Assembly: GCA_027625915.1 (NCBI GenBank) | Contig: JANTQA010000040.1 | Coordinates: 868,001-932,000 of the forward strand | Source of the DNA: Anaeramoeba flamelloides | Taxonomy: Eukaryota > Metamonada > Anaeramoebidae | DNA length: 64,000 nt | Reading direction: 5' to 3' | Shown: one piece after another, positions 1 through 11,518 of the stretch | Layout: the number at the start of each line of letters is the position of its first letter | Position numbering within the stretch: the first letter of the stretch is position 1 | The notes under the pieces: model-generated | What the model saw: the letters and a program-made list of their open reading frames with translations, nothing else | Told to the model about the DNA's origin: nothing | Database searches by the model: none | Program-made: the position numbers and the translations under genes

Positions 1-1110
1 AAATTTTTTACTTCACATCTTTTTTGATTTTCCAAATAGAGTTTTCAAAGAAATAGAAAAATCTGATAAATTTAAAAAAAATTAAAAAAAATTTTCCATT
101 TTTGAAAATTTTATAACTCTACTTTCAAAACAATTCTTTACAATGAATATATCGAAGATCAACTAATTCTAAAAAGTTCCTTTGTATTTAAATTTTAAGA
201 ATCTCTGTTCTTCTTTAGATAAAATTAAGTAAAAAAATTTCAAAAAGGAAAAGAGAAAAGAAGCAAAAATTTTATAAAATTTATTTGAATTAATAAGTAT
301 TTATTGAAAAATAAATTGAAGAAAATGTTTTATTCAGCTTTCCAAAAATAGGTTTTACAAATTTGAGATCATTACAAACTTTATACTCTTTGCGATGTTA
401 AACCTGTTTCTTTTTTGATTTCGTCTTTTAGATTGGAGCTTTAATGAATTCTATTCATTTCCTTTTCTTTCTTTTTTTTAGAAAGCTGAATGAAAATTTT
501 GTTCAATTTATTTTTCAATTCACGGTAAAAAACGGTTGTCAAACTCAAATAGAATGATTTTTTAAAGTTTTTAAACACTTTTTTTGGTCAAACTTTTGTT
601 AAATGACTTTAAGTTCATTGACAATTATTGAAAAAAGTTAGAGATCTTTTGATATCACAAAACGGTTTGCAAATAAGTGAAACGAAGACAAAGTTCTAAT
701 TTGAATTTTGAGGAATGATTTTGAAAAGAAGAAATATTTTCAAAAAATTTAATAGTTTGTTAAATTACAGTCGTTTTTTGTTTTTGTTTTTGTTATTGGT
801 TTTGTTTGCTTGTAACTTGCAAAATTAGTGGAAAAATACTTTGAGACTCGAAAAATATTTTAAAGGTTATAAAAAAATAAAACAAAAAAGAAAAGAGAAA
901 AGAAACATAAAGAGGAAGGAATGCCAAAACAAAAAGAAAATCTCAGAAAAAATTTTCAAAGATCCAAGGCAAAGCCGAAATAAAAATTTGTCCACAATGT
1001 CAGAAATCTTTTGTTTTTCAACACAACTCAAAAAAGGCCTAAAGAAGGAAAATTGCAAATGTGAAAAGAAAAAAAAAATTAAAAAAACATTAAAAGCCAA
1101 AAAGGCTTAC
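1..1110. other. gene-free AT-rich stretch, possibly a large intron
   Basis: No convincing coding sequence. A lysine-rich open frame at 841-1119 (+) and its phenylalanine-rich antisense are low complexity. The first ~110 bases resemble the middle of the foldback family seen whole at 4733-4901. A second foldback lies at 303-515. If the Kelch exon at 1111-1573 continues, this stretch is at least the start of its first intron. Confidence 0.5.
303..515. repeat. foldback element, family D, copy 1
   Basis: Inverted arms: left arm near 304-341 contains AATAAATTGAAGAAAAT and ends in TTCAGCTTTC. The right arm near 480-515 is its imperfect reverse complement (GAAAGCTGAATG...TTCAATTTATT). Related copies lie near 12220, 38258 and 59664. 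No coding capacity. Confidence 0.55.
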
Positions 1111-1573
1111 TTATATTAAATTCCCAAAGATCGTTTCTGTAGACTTTATCGTCTACCCCACCAAATATATATAATTTGTCTTTAAAAACAACAGAATTAT
1201 GGTGGTATCTGCCTTCAGGCCAGTCCTCCTTTTCAAGAACGATACTTTTTAATTCGTCTTCATCTTGTTGGTTATTCATCTGCGAATTTTGGTTTTCTTT
1301 TCTTTTGTTTGGATTAAAAATGGATCTCCAAATTAGAGTTGAAAGATCTAGGCAAAAGAGATCATTTGTTCCATGGCCTCTTTTAAACCCACCAAATACC
1401 CACAAACAGTCATTGTGAATCGCAGACGTATGATAGTTTGTAATCTTTGGTGGTGTGCCCATCGTCCTAACTGTGTTCCAAGACGCTTGGAGTCGATCTT
1501 TCGTTCCGCTGCTCATCAGGTTGAGAAAACTACTGTTTGGTGTTAAATTTGAAAGATCTTTCTCATCAGACAT
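1111..1573 (-). CDS. Kelch-repeat protein, first exon (partial)
   Basis: Kelch repeats form beta-propeller blades that usually bind protein partners. The reading frame opens with ATG at 1573. It contains two Kelch-type blades: one around LWVFGGF with a following NDLFCLDL and a Trp, and a second around LYIFGGV with NDLWEFN. Between them is a polar Q/N/E-rich insert. A strong donor (GTAAGC at 1110-1105) ends the exon after about 154 codons; reading on gives a hydrophobic, non-Kelch tail. Further blades are expected to the left, but none is visible in 1-1100, so the rest lies outside the window or is lost. G+C is higher than the flanks. Partner and process cannot be inferred. Confidence 0.75.
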
Positions 1574-2933
1574 TTTGTTGTTTTAGAATTCTTTAATCTA
1601 ATATACGAGTGAATAGAAAATTGGTTTACAAAGCACGGAGAAAGTTTTGTTCAAAAAAAGGAATAATTTGTTTTTAGATCTGTAGGAAAAGAAAAAAAAA
1701 TAAAAAGATTTATGAAAATAAGGTGCAATAAAAAAAGGAATCTTTGGGCCATAATTTTCATTTTCATTCTGTTTTTGGAGTTTATTTCTTTAATTATTTT
1801 AATTTTTTTCTTTTTTCCTTGAAAATTAAGTCAATAAATTTGTTAATTCTTGAATGTTATTATCGTTGTATTTTTGTTGTTTTTTGGTTAAACTGAAAAA
1901 TGACAAATTTCATGAAATGGTTTTTCAATATATTCAGAACATGGAGTGTGAAATTATTAGTTGTATACTTAAAACAGACAGTTGAAAATAAAAGTTAATT
2001 GTAACCCAACTTAGAGGGATCTTAAGATTAATACTTTTTTTGAAATCCACAATGAAGAATCATCTTACTGAAATCGTAAAAATGAATTACTTATTTTAGT
2101 ACCAAGCCTTATTGTTGGAATTTTCAGTTGCTATTTTTAAAAAATAGAATGTTTTTAAGGTTGTTTAAAATGAATTTTGCAAAATCAATTCCATAAACTG
2201 AATTTTGTAATTAATATTCAAGAAATTGTAGGTTTATTGAATGACAAATATCATTTTTGGCCTTATTATTGCGAATTTTATCCAGTTTTGGTTGTATTTT
2301 ATGTATTTTTTACTTTTTAAAGATTTGGTTTATGAAATTTTCACAGTGGTAAATTAATCATTCAAATCTTCTTATCTTTAGAGATGATATAAGTAAATAC
2401 TATTTAAGTTGAAATAGATCTTTTAAAATTCGTTTTAAAGTTTACAAATGAGTTACCTTAAATGTATAAATTTTCCAATCTAAGTAAAAAGTGGTTGAGG
2501 TTTTAAAAAAATATCTAAATTTTTCTAAAAAAATCTCTTTCATAATTTTTATTGTTTACAATATAAAGTATTACAAAAAAAGTGAGGCATTTTTTTTAAC
2601 ATAAAATATCATCTTATTAGTAGAGGTATTCGTTATATGACAATATCATAATTAATTTTAATATCAATACCGATTTAATCAATGAATATCGTATTTAATT
2701 CAAAATATATATTTGATGAAATATTTCCAAAAAAAGTAATAAAAAAAAACAATTTAGAACATTTCTTTTCGAGAAAACGAGGAAGGCCAATTTCAATAGA
2801 AAACTAAAAATATGGTTAGAGTCCAAATTATTTTTTAAACAATAATATTCAGTTATGTTTTTTTCCTTCTATTTGAAAATTTTTTGAAATTAAACAGGTT
2901 CTGAAAACGATTTTTCAGCTCAAAAAGTAAATA

Positions 2934-3366
2934 ACCGTTTTGGAAAAAAAGTGAAACAGGATAAAAAGTTCAACGCGGTTTTTAATTGGGAACATTACTG
3001 AAAACCAAAAGTAAAATCAAGAAAAAGATTAAACCAATTAACTTCAAATAATAATAAATTATCTTATTTATAATCAATCCAACAAATACAATTTAAATCT
3101 ACTTGATTTATCGAAATTGTTCAAGTGGTTTTGGAGATCTCAAAAATAGTCAATTTTTTGAACAAATCTTTAATAATTGAACAATCAAAGAGAAGCCCAT
3201 ACCAAAAGATAGTATTAAAATAACTGGTATTGTAGCGAATACTTCATTTTGTCTTTATTTATTTATTTATTCTTTTAATTGATTTTACTTTTCGTTTTCA
3301 GTAATTTTCCCAATTAAAAACCGTGTTTCACTTTTTTTTCTGTTTTTCTTTTTTTCCACAATGGTA
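2934..3366. repeat. foldback element, family F, copy 1
   Basis: Long inverted arms at 2934-3020 and about 3280-3366. The left arm reads ACCGTTTTGGAAAAAAAG then CGGTTTTTAATTGGGAA; the right arm carries TTCCCAATTAAAAACCG and a trailing TTTTTTTCCACAATGGT. A TA precedes the left arm. Other copies are near 48628-49045 and 56243-56667. The interior is about 260 bp and non-coding. Confidence 0.6.
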
Positions 3367-3799
3367 ATAAACATATATTTTCACCCACAAAAATATCAGT
3401 TAAAATCGGGATCAGATAATTTCATAAATTTAATTTATGAAATAAAAAACTAAGAAAATAATTGTATTATTATCAAGAAACAATAAATTGTAGTTAATTA
3501 TTCTGTATATTTTTAAACTTTTTTGAAGATTGAGTTTAAAAAATATATTTTTATAATAAATTTTCCCCACTTTCATGGGAAATAGCTTATATATTTTTTT
3601 TGCGAAAGGGAAAAGTTTCTTTTTCTGGGATTAAAACAAAAAAAAAATCCAAAAGAACAAAAAATCAAGAAAAATGTAATAAAAGCTTAATGAATATGTT
3701 TACAATTTCGCAAATTATCTTCAATCCTTTTTTATATAGTCTATTTTTAATTGGGAAGGAATTTCCATCAGAATATTATCCAAATCTGATCAAAAAATT

Positions 3800-4260
3800 A
3801 ATCAATCTTAATTTTTTTGTTTTCATTTCATTTTTTGAATTATTTGTCCTTTTTCGTTAGATCATAAATTTTATTTTCGAACAATTGATATTTGAGTAAA
3901 ATTGAGTTGTTCTAAATCCAAGAACTTGAATAAAAATAGTCAATGGTATCTAACCATTTGTTCGATCAATATTCCTAATATAATTAAAAAAAATTTACCA
4001 ATAGATTTTTTTGTTTTACTCTCTCCAAAAATTTTAAAACACGCCCTTAATTTATTTGTATTGGTAATAATTTATTTATTGTTTTGTGAGTATTGTAATT
4101 TATAAAAAAGTGTTAACATTTCAATTAGTAAATGGTTTTAATTTGGTAAATCTTCTTGAATTGATTAAATAAGTTTTTTTTTTCACAAATCGAATTTTAG
4201 TTTATTAAAAATTTTGAATTGGGGTTTAAATATATGAGTACATCAATATCATTTTAAATA
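3800..4260. repeat. repeat G, copy 1
   Basis: Collinear and diverged from 48090-48545. Shared words include CTAACCATTTGTTCGATCAA / CTAACCATTGTATCAATCAA, CTCCAAAATT and AAATTTTGAATTGGGGT. Same orientation in both places. No coding signature. Element type unknown. Confidence 0.5.
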
Positions 4261-4732
4261 TTTTTTAAAAAACTTGATGAATTTTAGGCAAATTCGGGAG
4301 TTCTAAGGGATATAAAAACTTTTGGAGATATACACAGATTCCAAAGTTTGGTTATTTTTTATTTTTTTTTATTTTCTATTTAATAACTACATATTACTAA
4401 ATGCTCTTTGAAATTAACAATATTTTATTCTTTTAACTCAACAAAACACTCGACATATAAATAATTTATCAAAGAAAAAGTGACTTTCAAAAAAAAAAAT
4501 TAATGACTGATATCTGAATTCTAAAATATAATCAATTTTCACTTCATTTTCCAAACTTGTCTTTTTTTTACAAGTCGTACTATCAAAGAAATTGATTGTA
4601 ATTTGTAATCCTCTATTTACTCTTTTTTTTTTTTTTGGGTTAGAGTTATATGTTAAGTGGGCTAACAACCCCAATTGAAAGAAGTGTTGAAGAATTTAAA
4701 AAGGGTAACAAGCAGAAATTTTATACCATTTA

Positions 4733-4901
4733 GTTGTATTTGAATTCTAAATGTGGAAACAATTTTACTTTATTTTACATATTTTTCTTTTATAAATATA
4801 TTTTCCAACAAAAAAAGGTGTTGTAATTTGTGTCTCTATTAGAAAAAGGAAATTGTGGAAAATCAAGTGAAAATTTTTCCCGTTTATAATGCAAATAACA
4901 G
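4733..4901. repeat. foldback MITE, family E, copy at 4.7 kb
   Basis: 169-bp element with inverted ends. The left end is (G)TTGTATTTGAATTC; the right end is the reverse complement type GCAAATAACAG, followed by TA. TA also lies immediately left (4731-4732). The interior contains GTTGTAATTTG and CTCTATTAG, also found in the other copies. Confidence 0.6.
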
Positions 4902-5121
4902 TATTGTTCACTTACAAGTTAAAAAAAAAACTGTCGCAAAAAGTAAATTATTATAGCTTTTATAGTAATGGTGGTACTTTAATATAATTTGGAGAGAATT
5001 AAAATTTTATTTGTTGTGGATATTTGAATTACTAATATACACAGGCAAAAAACATTTTATCAAAAGGTTGAAAAAAAGTTATTGATATTACTCATTTTCT
5101 AATTTGGGTTTTAAAACCCTC

Positions 5122-6405
5122 TCAAAAGCTTGTGGTTACAAAAGAAATTAACAAGACAAAGATATAAAAAAGTAATTTTTTCTGAAGATAAGTGTTGGAA
5201 GATCCACCACTAACTATATCATCGTCGTCATTGTCATTATCAGAGTCATTATCAGAGTCATTGCTGGAGTCATTTTTGTTTTTCGTAAAAATTGAAAGTG
5301 GGTTGATGTTTTTGAACAAGAAAACCCCCCAGCAACTTGATGATACGGAAGGCTCATCTGTATTTGGAGTACTCCACCCAAGACAATTATTTTCAGACTT
5401 TCTTGAGGAATATACGTACCCTTTGCCTGCGTATATCTGGGAGTCGACAAATAAAAGATCGATGTAGTTTCTGCACTGCTCCCAATTGCCACCAATTGAG
5501 CGTAGCACACAGCAATATTGGAGATGCCATTCCGCAGATATCATTTTCTCGTGGGGGCAATCTTGAATATTGACAAAATCGCACCCTTCAATCTCTTGCT
5601 CTTTAAAAGTAGTATTTACCCATACCGCACTTTGAGTGTTCTTCATGAGGCTGGACATTTGCCTTCCTGTTTTTTCTGGATAGGTGTCACCTAAAGTGAA
5701 ATGGGCCATGCTTTGTACGTCCGTTACACGCTTATTGTCGTCCTTGCCCACGTTGTAGAGATCATAATTTGTGTTCCAAATCACATTCTCCAGGCAATCG
5801 TATATTTCGTTTTCAAGATCCTTCCATTTCTGTTCGTTCGTGATGTTATATAAAATCTTATACATACTCATGGCATCAAAATTGTGCTCAGCGCTCACAA
5901 ACGACTCTGTGGGCCCTCCCTTTAGGCACCCTTCGTTTGTTATAACACCAGATACTGCATCGGCAATTATCTTTGATTGGTTTAAATACCTTTCATCTTC
6001 TTCATAAATATACCAATTTAAAAATGAAATAACCACATAGCTATTTAGCCCAACGTGTTCGTTGTATTCAATCGGATCACCTGATTGGTAATTGTAGGCA
6101 CTATAATAAAAGTTGTTGGGGGACAATTTCGCATCTAATAAAAATTCCAGAATGGATCGACATCGCTCGATTTCACCAAGAACAAGAAACACGTCCCCAG
6201 CGATCGACAAGTCATATGTAAAGCTATAATTCTCAATTGAAGAATCACCTGGATGGCTTAAGACCAAAGAAGATTCTGATCCATTTTGATTCTTGATCAA
6301 AAATTTTTGGATTTCGCTTGTTTTTTCTTCATCATTCGACCAAACCTGAAACACTGTGATCGATAAAAAAAGGAGGCTAAAACAAACCAATAAGTCTCTT
6401 TTCAT
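5122..6405 (-). CDS. secreted, GPI-anchored six-hairpin glycosidase-like protein
   Basis: A 427-residue single-exon protein starting at ATG 6405 and ending in TGA. Residues 1-23 form a signal peptide (basic MKRD, then a hydrophobic core). The middle ~330 residues have the helical-hairpin texture of (alpha/alpha)6 glycosidases: a conserved-looking AEHNFDAMSMYKIL segment, TDVQSMAHFTLG, and SAEWHLQYCCVL followed by GGNWEQC. Several Cys and N-glycosylation sites suit an extracellular protein. The C-terminus has a Ser/Asp-rich spacer, then SGGSS and a final hydrophobic stretch, the pattern of a GPI-attachment signal. Likely role: cleaving surface or food polysaccharides outside the cell. The exact GH family and catalytic acids are not assigned. 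The resemblance is strongest to bacterial-style proteins, so lateral origin is possible but unproven. Confidence 0.65.
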   Translation of the reverse strand: MKRDLLVCFSLLFLSITVFQVWSNDEEKTSEIQKFLIKNQNGSESSLVLSHPGDSSIENYSFTYDLSIAGDVFLVLGEIERCRSILEFLLDAKLSPNNFYYSAYNYQSGDPIEYNEHVGLNSYVVISFLNWYIYEEDERYLNQSKIIADAVSGVITNEGCLKGGPTESFVSAEHNFDAMSMYKILYNITNEQKWKDLENEIYDCLENVIWNTNYDLYNVGKDDNKRVTDVQSMAHFTLGDTYPEKTGRQMSSLMKNTQSAVWVNTTFKEQEIEGCDFVNIQDCPHEKMISAEWHLQYCCVLRSIGGNWEQCRNYIDLLFVDSQIYAGKGYVYSSRKSENNCLGWSTPNTDEPSVSSSCWGVFLFKNINPLSIFTKNKNDSSNDSDNDSDNDNDDDDIVSGGSSNTYLQKKLLFYIFVLLISFVTTSF

Positions 6406-7943
6406 CTGATAATAAAAAAATGAAAGTTTTCGAATTTTTTTTTTCTTCTTAAAAGAACCTTCAATTCTGTTGTTTGAAAAAGAATATGATAAAATCGTTG
6501 CCTTCTTTTTCTATTTTTCGTTTTTTATCAAGTGTGCTTTAGATGAATACTTTTAGAATTAGATTTTCCCAACAAAAATTTTATCTCAAAGACCAATAAG
6601 GAAGCTAAATAAAATTTCTAATTCTATCATTTCTAATAGAGTTCGATACGATACTTGGTTTGTTTTAACTAATAATTCGTAAAATATTTTGAGAACTTGA
6701 AATGAAAATTTCCAATTGAGAACTGGAAAATCACAATAGATTAAAATTTGGGCAATCAGAATTTTCAGAATTTCGTTCTTTTTGTTGAGTGCTTTTTTGT
6801 ATATTTTTTGAGTGGACCAAGATACCTAAATGAAAGAATTTTTGGTTCTTGAAAAACAAGTTTAACAAGATCAAATTTTTCTTATTGAAAGTTTTAAAAA
6901 ACAATAATTGAAAAATATTTAACTGATTTTTTTTTATTCAATTTAAGGGAGTAGAAATGGTAAAGGAAAATTTTACACTTTTTTTCAATTTTGAAATGGA
7001 TCAGATAAAAAACAATTTTTACTTTGGATGTAACTCATTGTTTTTTATTATTTAAAGTACTTTATTCATTAGATTTTTTAATTAATTTTTTTTTCAAAAG
7101 TCTCAAAGAAATTGCCACAATAGAAATATGAGCTGAATTGCTTAAAATAGTGTTTCGAATATTGGCTGTCTTATCTTTTATCCTTATCTCAACATTCTAT
7201 TGTGGCATTTAATTATTTCATTTATAATTTTTTCATCATTTTTAAATTTTTTTAATCATTACAACAAAAAAGCAATTAGAAATATTTTTTTTGTCAGGAA
7301 CATTTAGAATGAATGGATTGTGTTTAAAATGAACATCAACATTACAATCTGAGTAAATCACAAAAGGAAATATAAATGGGGCTTAAATAGCTATAAGGAT
7401 TCCAAAAAATAATAATTATCCCAAAATATTGCTGTTAGGATTTTATATAGCTGGATTTGGTGGAATTGGGGAAGTGAATATGATTATATTTTATCAAATT
7501 TTAAACCACAAAATAGTTAGTAGTTTTATTCTAAGAATCCAAAATTATCTTCTCCTAAAAAAAATATTTACAATAAAAAAAATAACAATCGAACTAATTT
7601 TATAAATTCTTTTCTCTTTTTTTTATTGGTTAAGGGGCTAGTCTCGATTAAATTTTCTTAGGTAAATTTAATAGAGATTTGGATGTTTTTTTTTGTAAAT
7701 TACTTAGATTTGAAATCAAAGTGAAAAAATTCTTAGTATAGTAATAAAATCTCGATAAATTACATTCATTAAATTTAGTTATTGTTTTTATAGAAATAAA
7801 AACTTTTTCATTTTTTTCACTTTTTTGAAAGTTATCTTTTTTTCAACTTTTCGCAAAAAATAAAAAAATAAAAAAAAATATGAGCAAGAAAGCAAAACTT
7901 TGTTGTTTTTGTGGAAGAAGTACAAAAAATAATTTGAAAAATA
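6406..7943. other. intergenic stretch
   Basis: No gene recognised. A short foldback lies at 7112-7208. The rest is AT-rich with homopolymer runs. Confidence 0.5.
7112..7208. repeat. short foldback (~100 bp)
   Basis: TTGCCACAATAGAA at 7112-7125 is mirrored by TTCTATTGTGGCA at 7195-7207, a near-perfect inverted pair separated by about 70 bp. Single copy in this window, so it is either a small MITE or a transcribed hairpin. Confidence 0.4.
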
Positions 7944-8140
7944 CAGTCAGTTCCACTTTTAAGGCACAAACTTTCAACGAAATTTAAGGCACAAAAAAAT
8001 CTCAAATTAAGGCACAATTTTTTGTAATTTTTTTTTTTACAATTTGTTTTTACTAGAATTTGAATTTTGTGCCTTAGTTTGAGATTTTTTTTGTGCCTTA
8101 AATTTCGTTGAAAGTTTGTGCCTTAAAGTGGAACTGACTG
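7944..8140. mobile_element. palindromic MITE family A, copy 1
   Basis: 197 bp, TA on both sides. Ends CAGTCAGTTCCACTTTTAAG and mirror-image CTTAAAGTGGAACTGACTG. Arms of about 85 bp are near-perfect reverse complements with an A/T-rich loop. CAGT termini plus TA duplication point to Tc1/mariner-type mobilisation. No coding capacity. Confidence 0.85.
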
Positions 8141-8730
8141 TAAACCTGAAAAGCTTTTTTTTGGATTTACATGAAAAAAACAGTTTGATTCAAAAAAAAT
8201 ATACAATATATGTTATACGCAAAATAATAGATTGTTATTCTTTCCTTGTGCCATTCTTTTTGATCTTGAAACCACTTTTTGAATTTACACTCTTTTTTTT
8301 GTCAAATTTGAAGTTTTAAAAAGTTGTACCAAATTCTCATTCTAAAAGTTTTTGTCAGAGTCAAAAAAAAAAAAGAAAAAAATAAAAACTATTTTTTGTA
8401 AAAGTAATTATTGAAAAAACAATTTAAGTTCTTTATAGAGTCAATTTGGATGAACAGATGTGAAAGGGATAATATTCACTAGTTTTCAATTATTTTTTCG
8501 TTTTTCAAAATGAGAATAAATATTAATTTTGAAACAATAATTAAATCCAAAATTAATCAAAAAAATCTGGTCCTTTAAAGATATTTTTTTTGCAAAAAAT
8601 TGTAAAAATCACTTTTTTTTACTAATTGTAAATTTTTTTAAAAAAAACAAGAACTAAAAATTCTAACATTAAAAGAAAACGTGTCTATTTTTAATTTTAA
8701 GCATATTTCAAGATAAGGATTCCTTATTTA

Positions 8731-8927
8731 CAGTCAGTTTCACTTTTAAGACACAAACTTTCAACGAAATTTAAGGCACAAAAAAATCTCAAATTAAGGC
8801 ACAATTTTTTGGAATTTTAATTTTCACAAATTATTTTACTGAAATTTGAATTTTGTGCCTTAATTTGAGATTTTTTTTGTGCCTTAAATTTCGTAGAAAG
8901 TTTGTGTCTTAAAAGTGAAACTGACTG
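8731..8927. mobile_element. palindromic MITE family A, copy 2
   Basis: 197 bp, flanked by TA at 8729-8730 and 8928-8929. Same ends (CAGTCAGTTTCAC...) and palindromic arms as copy 1. Confidence 0.85.
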
Positions 8928-9684
8928 TAGTTAATTGGTTAAAAAAAAATTAATAGAGACTCGTCGCTTATATTTACTAAAAAAAAATATCAAATAATTT
9001 TTTAAAAAAATTTTTTATGGAATCTACGATCACACTCCACTAAAATAAAATACTCTTCTCTCATCTCACCCAATTTATTTTATCTTTTCTTATGGTGTAG
9101 CTACCCCCTTAACAAATAATAATGAATTTGATTATTTTTACTTGAATTATCTATTAAATATTTACAATTCCAAAAAAAAAATTATACAGTGTTTGCATTA
9201 CATACTTTTTTTTCACTTTCACTTTGTTAAAAGATTTTTCATTCTGAAAAAATTGGACAAAAAAAACAAACATTTTTTGTTTCTTTATCTTTCCAAATAT
9301 ACTTTTTTTCATACTTTTTCAACCAAAAGGAAAAAGACAACAACAAAATAATAATTGCAAAAAAAATTAGCCATTGGGAATTTTCAAGTTAAAGTCCAAA
9401 TTTGATAACATTTCAAACTTGTAAAAGAAAATTTAAAAAATATTCAGAAGGGCCCAAAAGGAATAAATGTGAGTTTAGAACGTTGAAATGGAAATTCTGA
9501 AATATTAAAAATAAAATTTTGGCAGGATCTTTAAAGGGAAAAATTATGAAAATTGAGAAAAAATGAAGTTTTCTCATTATGTAAAAATTACTGTGATAAC
9601 AAAACGGTTCCCAGTGTGTTTTTAGACATTACATCACTGTTTTCACCTGAAAACGTAGTCCTTAAAAATAGTAATTTCAATCTA

Positions 9685-9884
9685 CAGTCAGTTTCACTTT
9701 TAAGGCACAAACTATCAACGAAATTTAAGGCACAAAAAAAATCTCAAACTAAGGCACAAAATTCAAATTCTAGTAAAAACAAATTGTAAAAAAAAAAAAA
9801 ATTACAAATTTTGTGCTTTAATTTGAGATTTTTTTGTGCCTTAAATTTCGTTGAAAGTTTGTACATTAAAAGTGAAACTGACTG
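9685..9884. mobile_element. palindromic MITE family A, copy 3
   Basis: 200 bp flanked by TA (9683-9684, 9885-9886). It lies just upstream of the kinase glycine loop, inside the apparent gene. Its arms create a chance extension of the open frame at 9553-9789. Confidence 0.85.
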
Positions 9885-10210
9885 TAAAACAAATTATAAG
9901 ATTTCTAAATTGTTAGAAAAGGCTCTTTTGGAACAGTATTTGAATTATCACCAGATCTAAAATCAAGCAAATATTCAAAAAAAAAAAAAGAAAGAAAGAA
10001 AGAAAAAGAAAAAGAAAAAACAAAAGAAAAAGAAAAAGAAAAAGAAAAAGAAAATGGAATTATTATTATTCTAAAACAACCAAGACTTTTAAAAAGTTTA
10101 GTTTATAATTCAATTGATTTATTTAAGAGAGTTTTGAATAATGAACTGAATATTTTGAAAATCTTTAAAGAGAATCAAATCTCAAAAAATGTTCCAGAAC
10201 ATATAATGTA

Positions 10211-10407
10211 CAGTCAGTTTCACTTTTAAGGCACAAATTTTCAACGAAATTTAAGGCACAATAAAAATTTCAAATTAAGACACAAAATTTGGATTTTTTT
10301 TTTTACAATTTATTTTTACTAGAAACCAAAATTGTGTGCCTTAATTTGAAATTTTTTTGTGTCTTAATTTTTGTTGAGCGTTTTTGCCTTAAAAGTGAAA
10401 CTGACTG
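10211..10407. mobile_element. palindromic MITE family A, copy 4, inside kinase domain
   Basis: 197 bp flanked by TA (10209-10210, 10408-10409). The kinase reading frame is recognisable on both sides. Somewhat more diverged than copies 1-3 (for example TTTTTGTTGAGCG in the right arm). Confidence 0.85.
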
Positions 10408-11285
10408 TATAATAAAGATCAAATGTATTTAATCATGAAGCCTAAATGTAAAAGAATTTGTAATAATAATATTTTTAATTTAGATTTTTGGAAAATTTTT
10501 TTAATTACTTTGAAAAAAATTCATAAAATTGGAATTATTCATCGAGATTTAAGAATATCAAATATAATGATTAATCCAGATGATAAAAATCAACCTATTA
10601 TTATTGATTGGGGATCCGCCTGGAGTACTTACAATAATAATGTCAACAACAAACACTATAACTATAATTTTATTAAAAATAATGAAAATATTATTGAAGC
10701 AACACAATTTAATTTTTGTACATTTTATCATGGTAACATATGGAAAAATTCTAATAAAAACGGAAATAATAAAAATCAAAATTTTTTTTCCTAAACATGA
10801 TCTCGAAATAATAATCAATAGTTTGATTTATTTTTATTTAAAAAATGATGAAAAATTTATAGATTTAGACAAATATAAAATTCAGAAAAATTATATATAT
10901 TCAGAAACTATTATATGGAAAGATGTATATAAAAAAATTGGATTAAATGTTTTTATAGAAGAATCTATTAAAGAAGAAAAAGAAGAAGAAGACGACGACG
11001 ACGGAGAAAATAATAATAATGATGATGACGACGAAGACGACGGCTACAATAATGATGATGATGAAATAGAAGAAATAAATAATTCGATTGAAAAAATTAC
11101 ATTAAAAGGAAAAAAATTTTGAATAGATCTTCAATTTGGTATCAATGTTTTAATAATCTTATCCAATTTTTAAACCAAAAAATAAATTAATATATATATA
11201 TACATATATACATATATTTGAGTAATCATTTTAGAGACATTTTCCAAAAATTTATCTTATAAAAATCAAATAATTTATTTTATTA

Positions 11286-11484
11286 CAGTCAGTTTCACTT
11301 TTAAGGCACAAACTTTCAACGAAATTTAAGGCACAAAAAAAATCTCAAATTAAAGCACAAAATTTGGAATTTTATTTTTTTACAATTTATTTTTGCTAGA
11401 ATCTGAATTTTGTGCTTTAATTTGAGATTTTTATTGTTACTTAAATTTCGTTGAAAGTTTGTGCCTTAAAAGTAAAACTGACTG
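11286..11484. mobile_element. palindromic MITE family A, copy 5
   Basis: 199 bp with TA flanks. Shares private interior variants (TTTGCTAGAATCTG, ATTTTTATTGT) with copy 6, only 34 bp away. Confidence 0.85.
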
Positions 11485-11518
11485 TAACTGGCATCTAATA
11501 TTTTAGAGGGATACTATA

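Larger units (their letters stand above)
1574..4732. other. intergenic stretch with old repeats
   Basis: No gene seen. It holds a family F foldback (2934-3366), one copy of repeat G (about 3800-4260) and a fragment of family E (about 4508-4640). The open frames at 3600-3860, 3902-4105 and 4438-4674 fall in these repeats or in low-complexity DNA and show no protein signature. Confidence 0.5.
9553..11122 (+). pseudogene. decayed protein kinase gene split by two MITEs
   Basis: Fragments of one protein-kinase domain lie in order. Glycine loop: GKGSFGTVFE-like, about 9917-9945, reached only after a frame change just before it. Next come a Lys/Glu-rich AAAAAG-type insert near 9980-10053, an ILKQP segment (candidate VAIK lysine), the catalytic loop IIHRDLRISNIM near 10537, and IIIDWGSA near 10600. 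DWG in place of DFG recalls the CK2 group. The C-terminal lobe continues in another frame from about 10788, ending in an acidic Asp/Asn/Glu tail. Two family A MITEs (9685-9884 and 10211-10407) interrupt it, the second inside coding sequence between an ...ISKNVPEHIM segment and YNKDQMYLIM. With two insertions and at least two frame changes this looks non-functional. Upstream limit is uncertain: the frame opens near 9553 with no clear ATG. Confidence 0.75.

Noticed and set aside
841-1119. Lysine-rich 92-codon open frame on the plus strand
   Set aside because: Low-complexity A-rich DNA with no ATG and overlapping the Kelch donor region on the other strand.
9685-10407. MITE copies acting as introner-type introns in the kinase gene
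   Set aside because: The element ends (TA-CAGTCAG ... CTGACTG-TA) offer no AG at the right boundary and flanking frames also carry changes unrelated to the MITEs, so the gene looks dead, not spliced.
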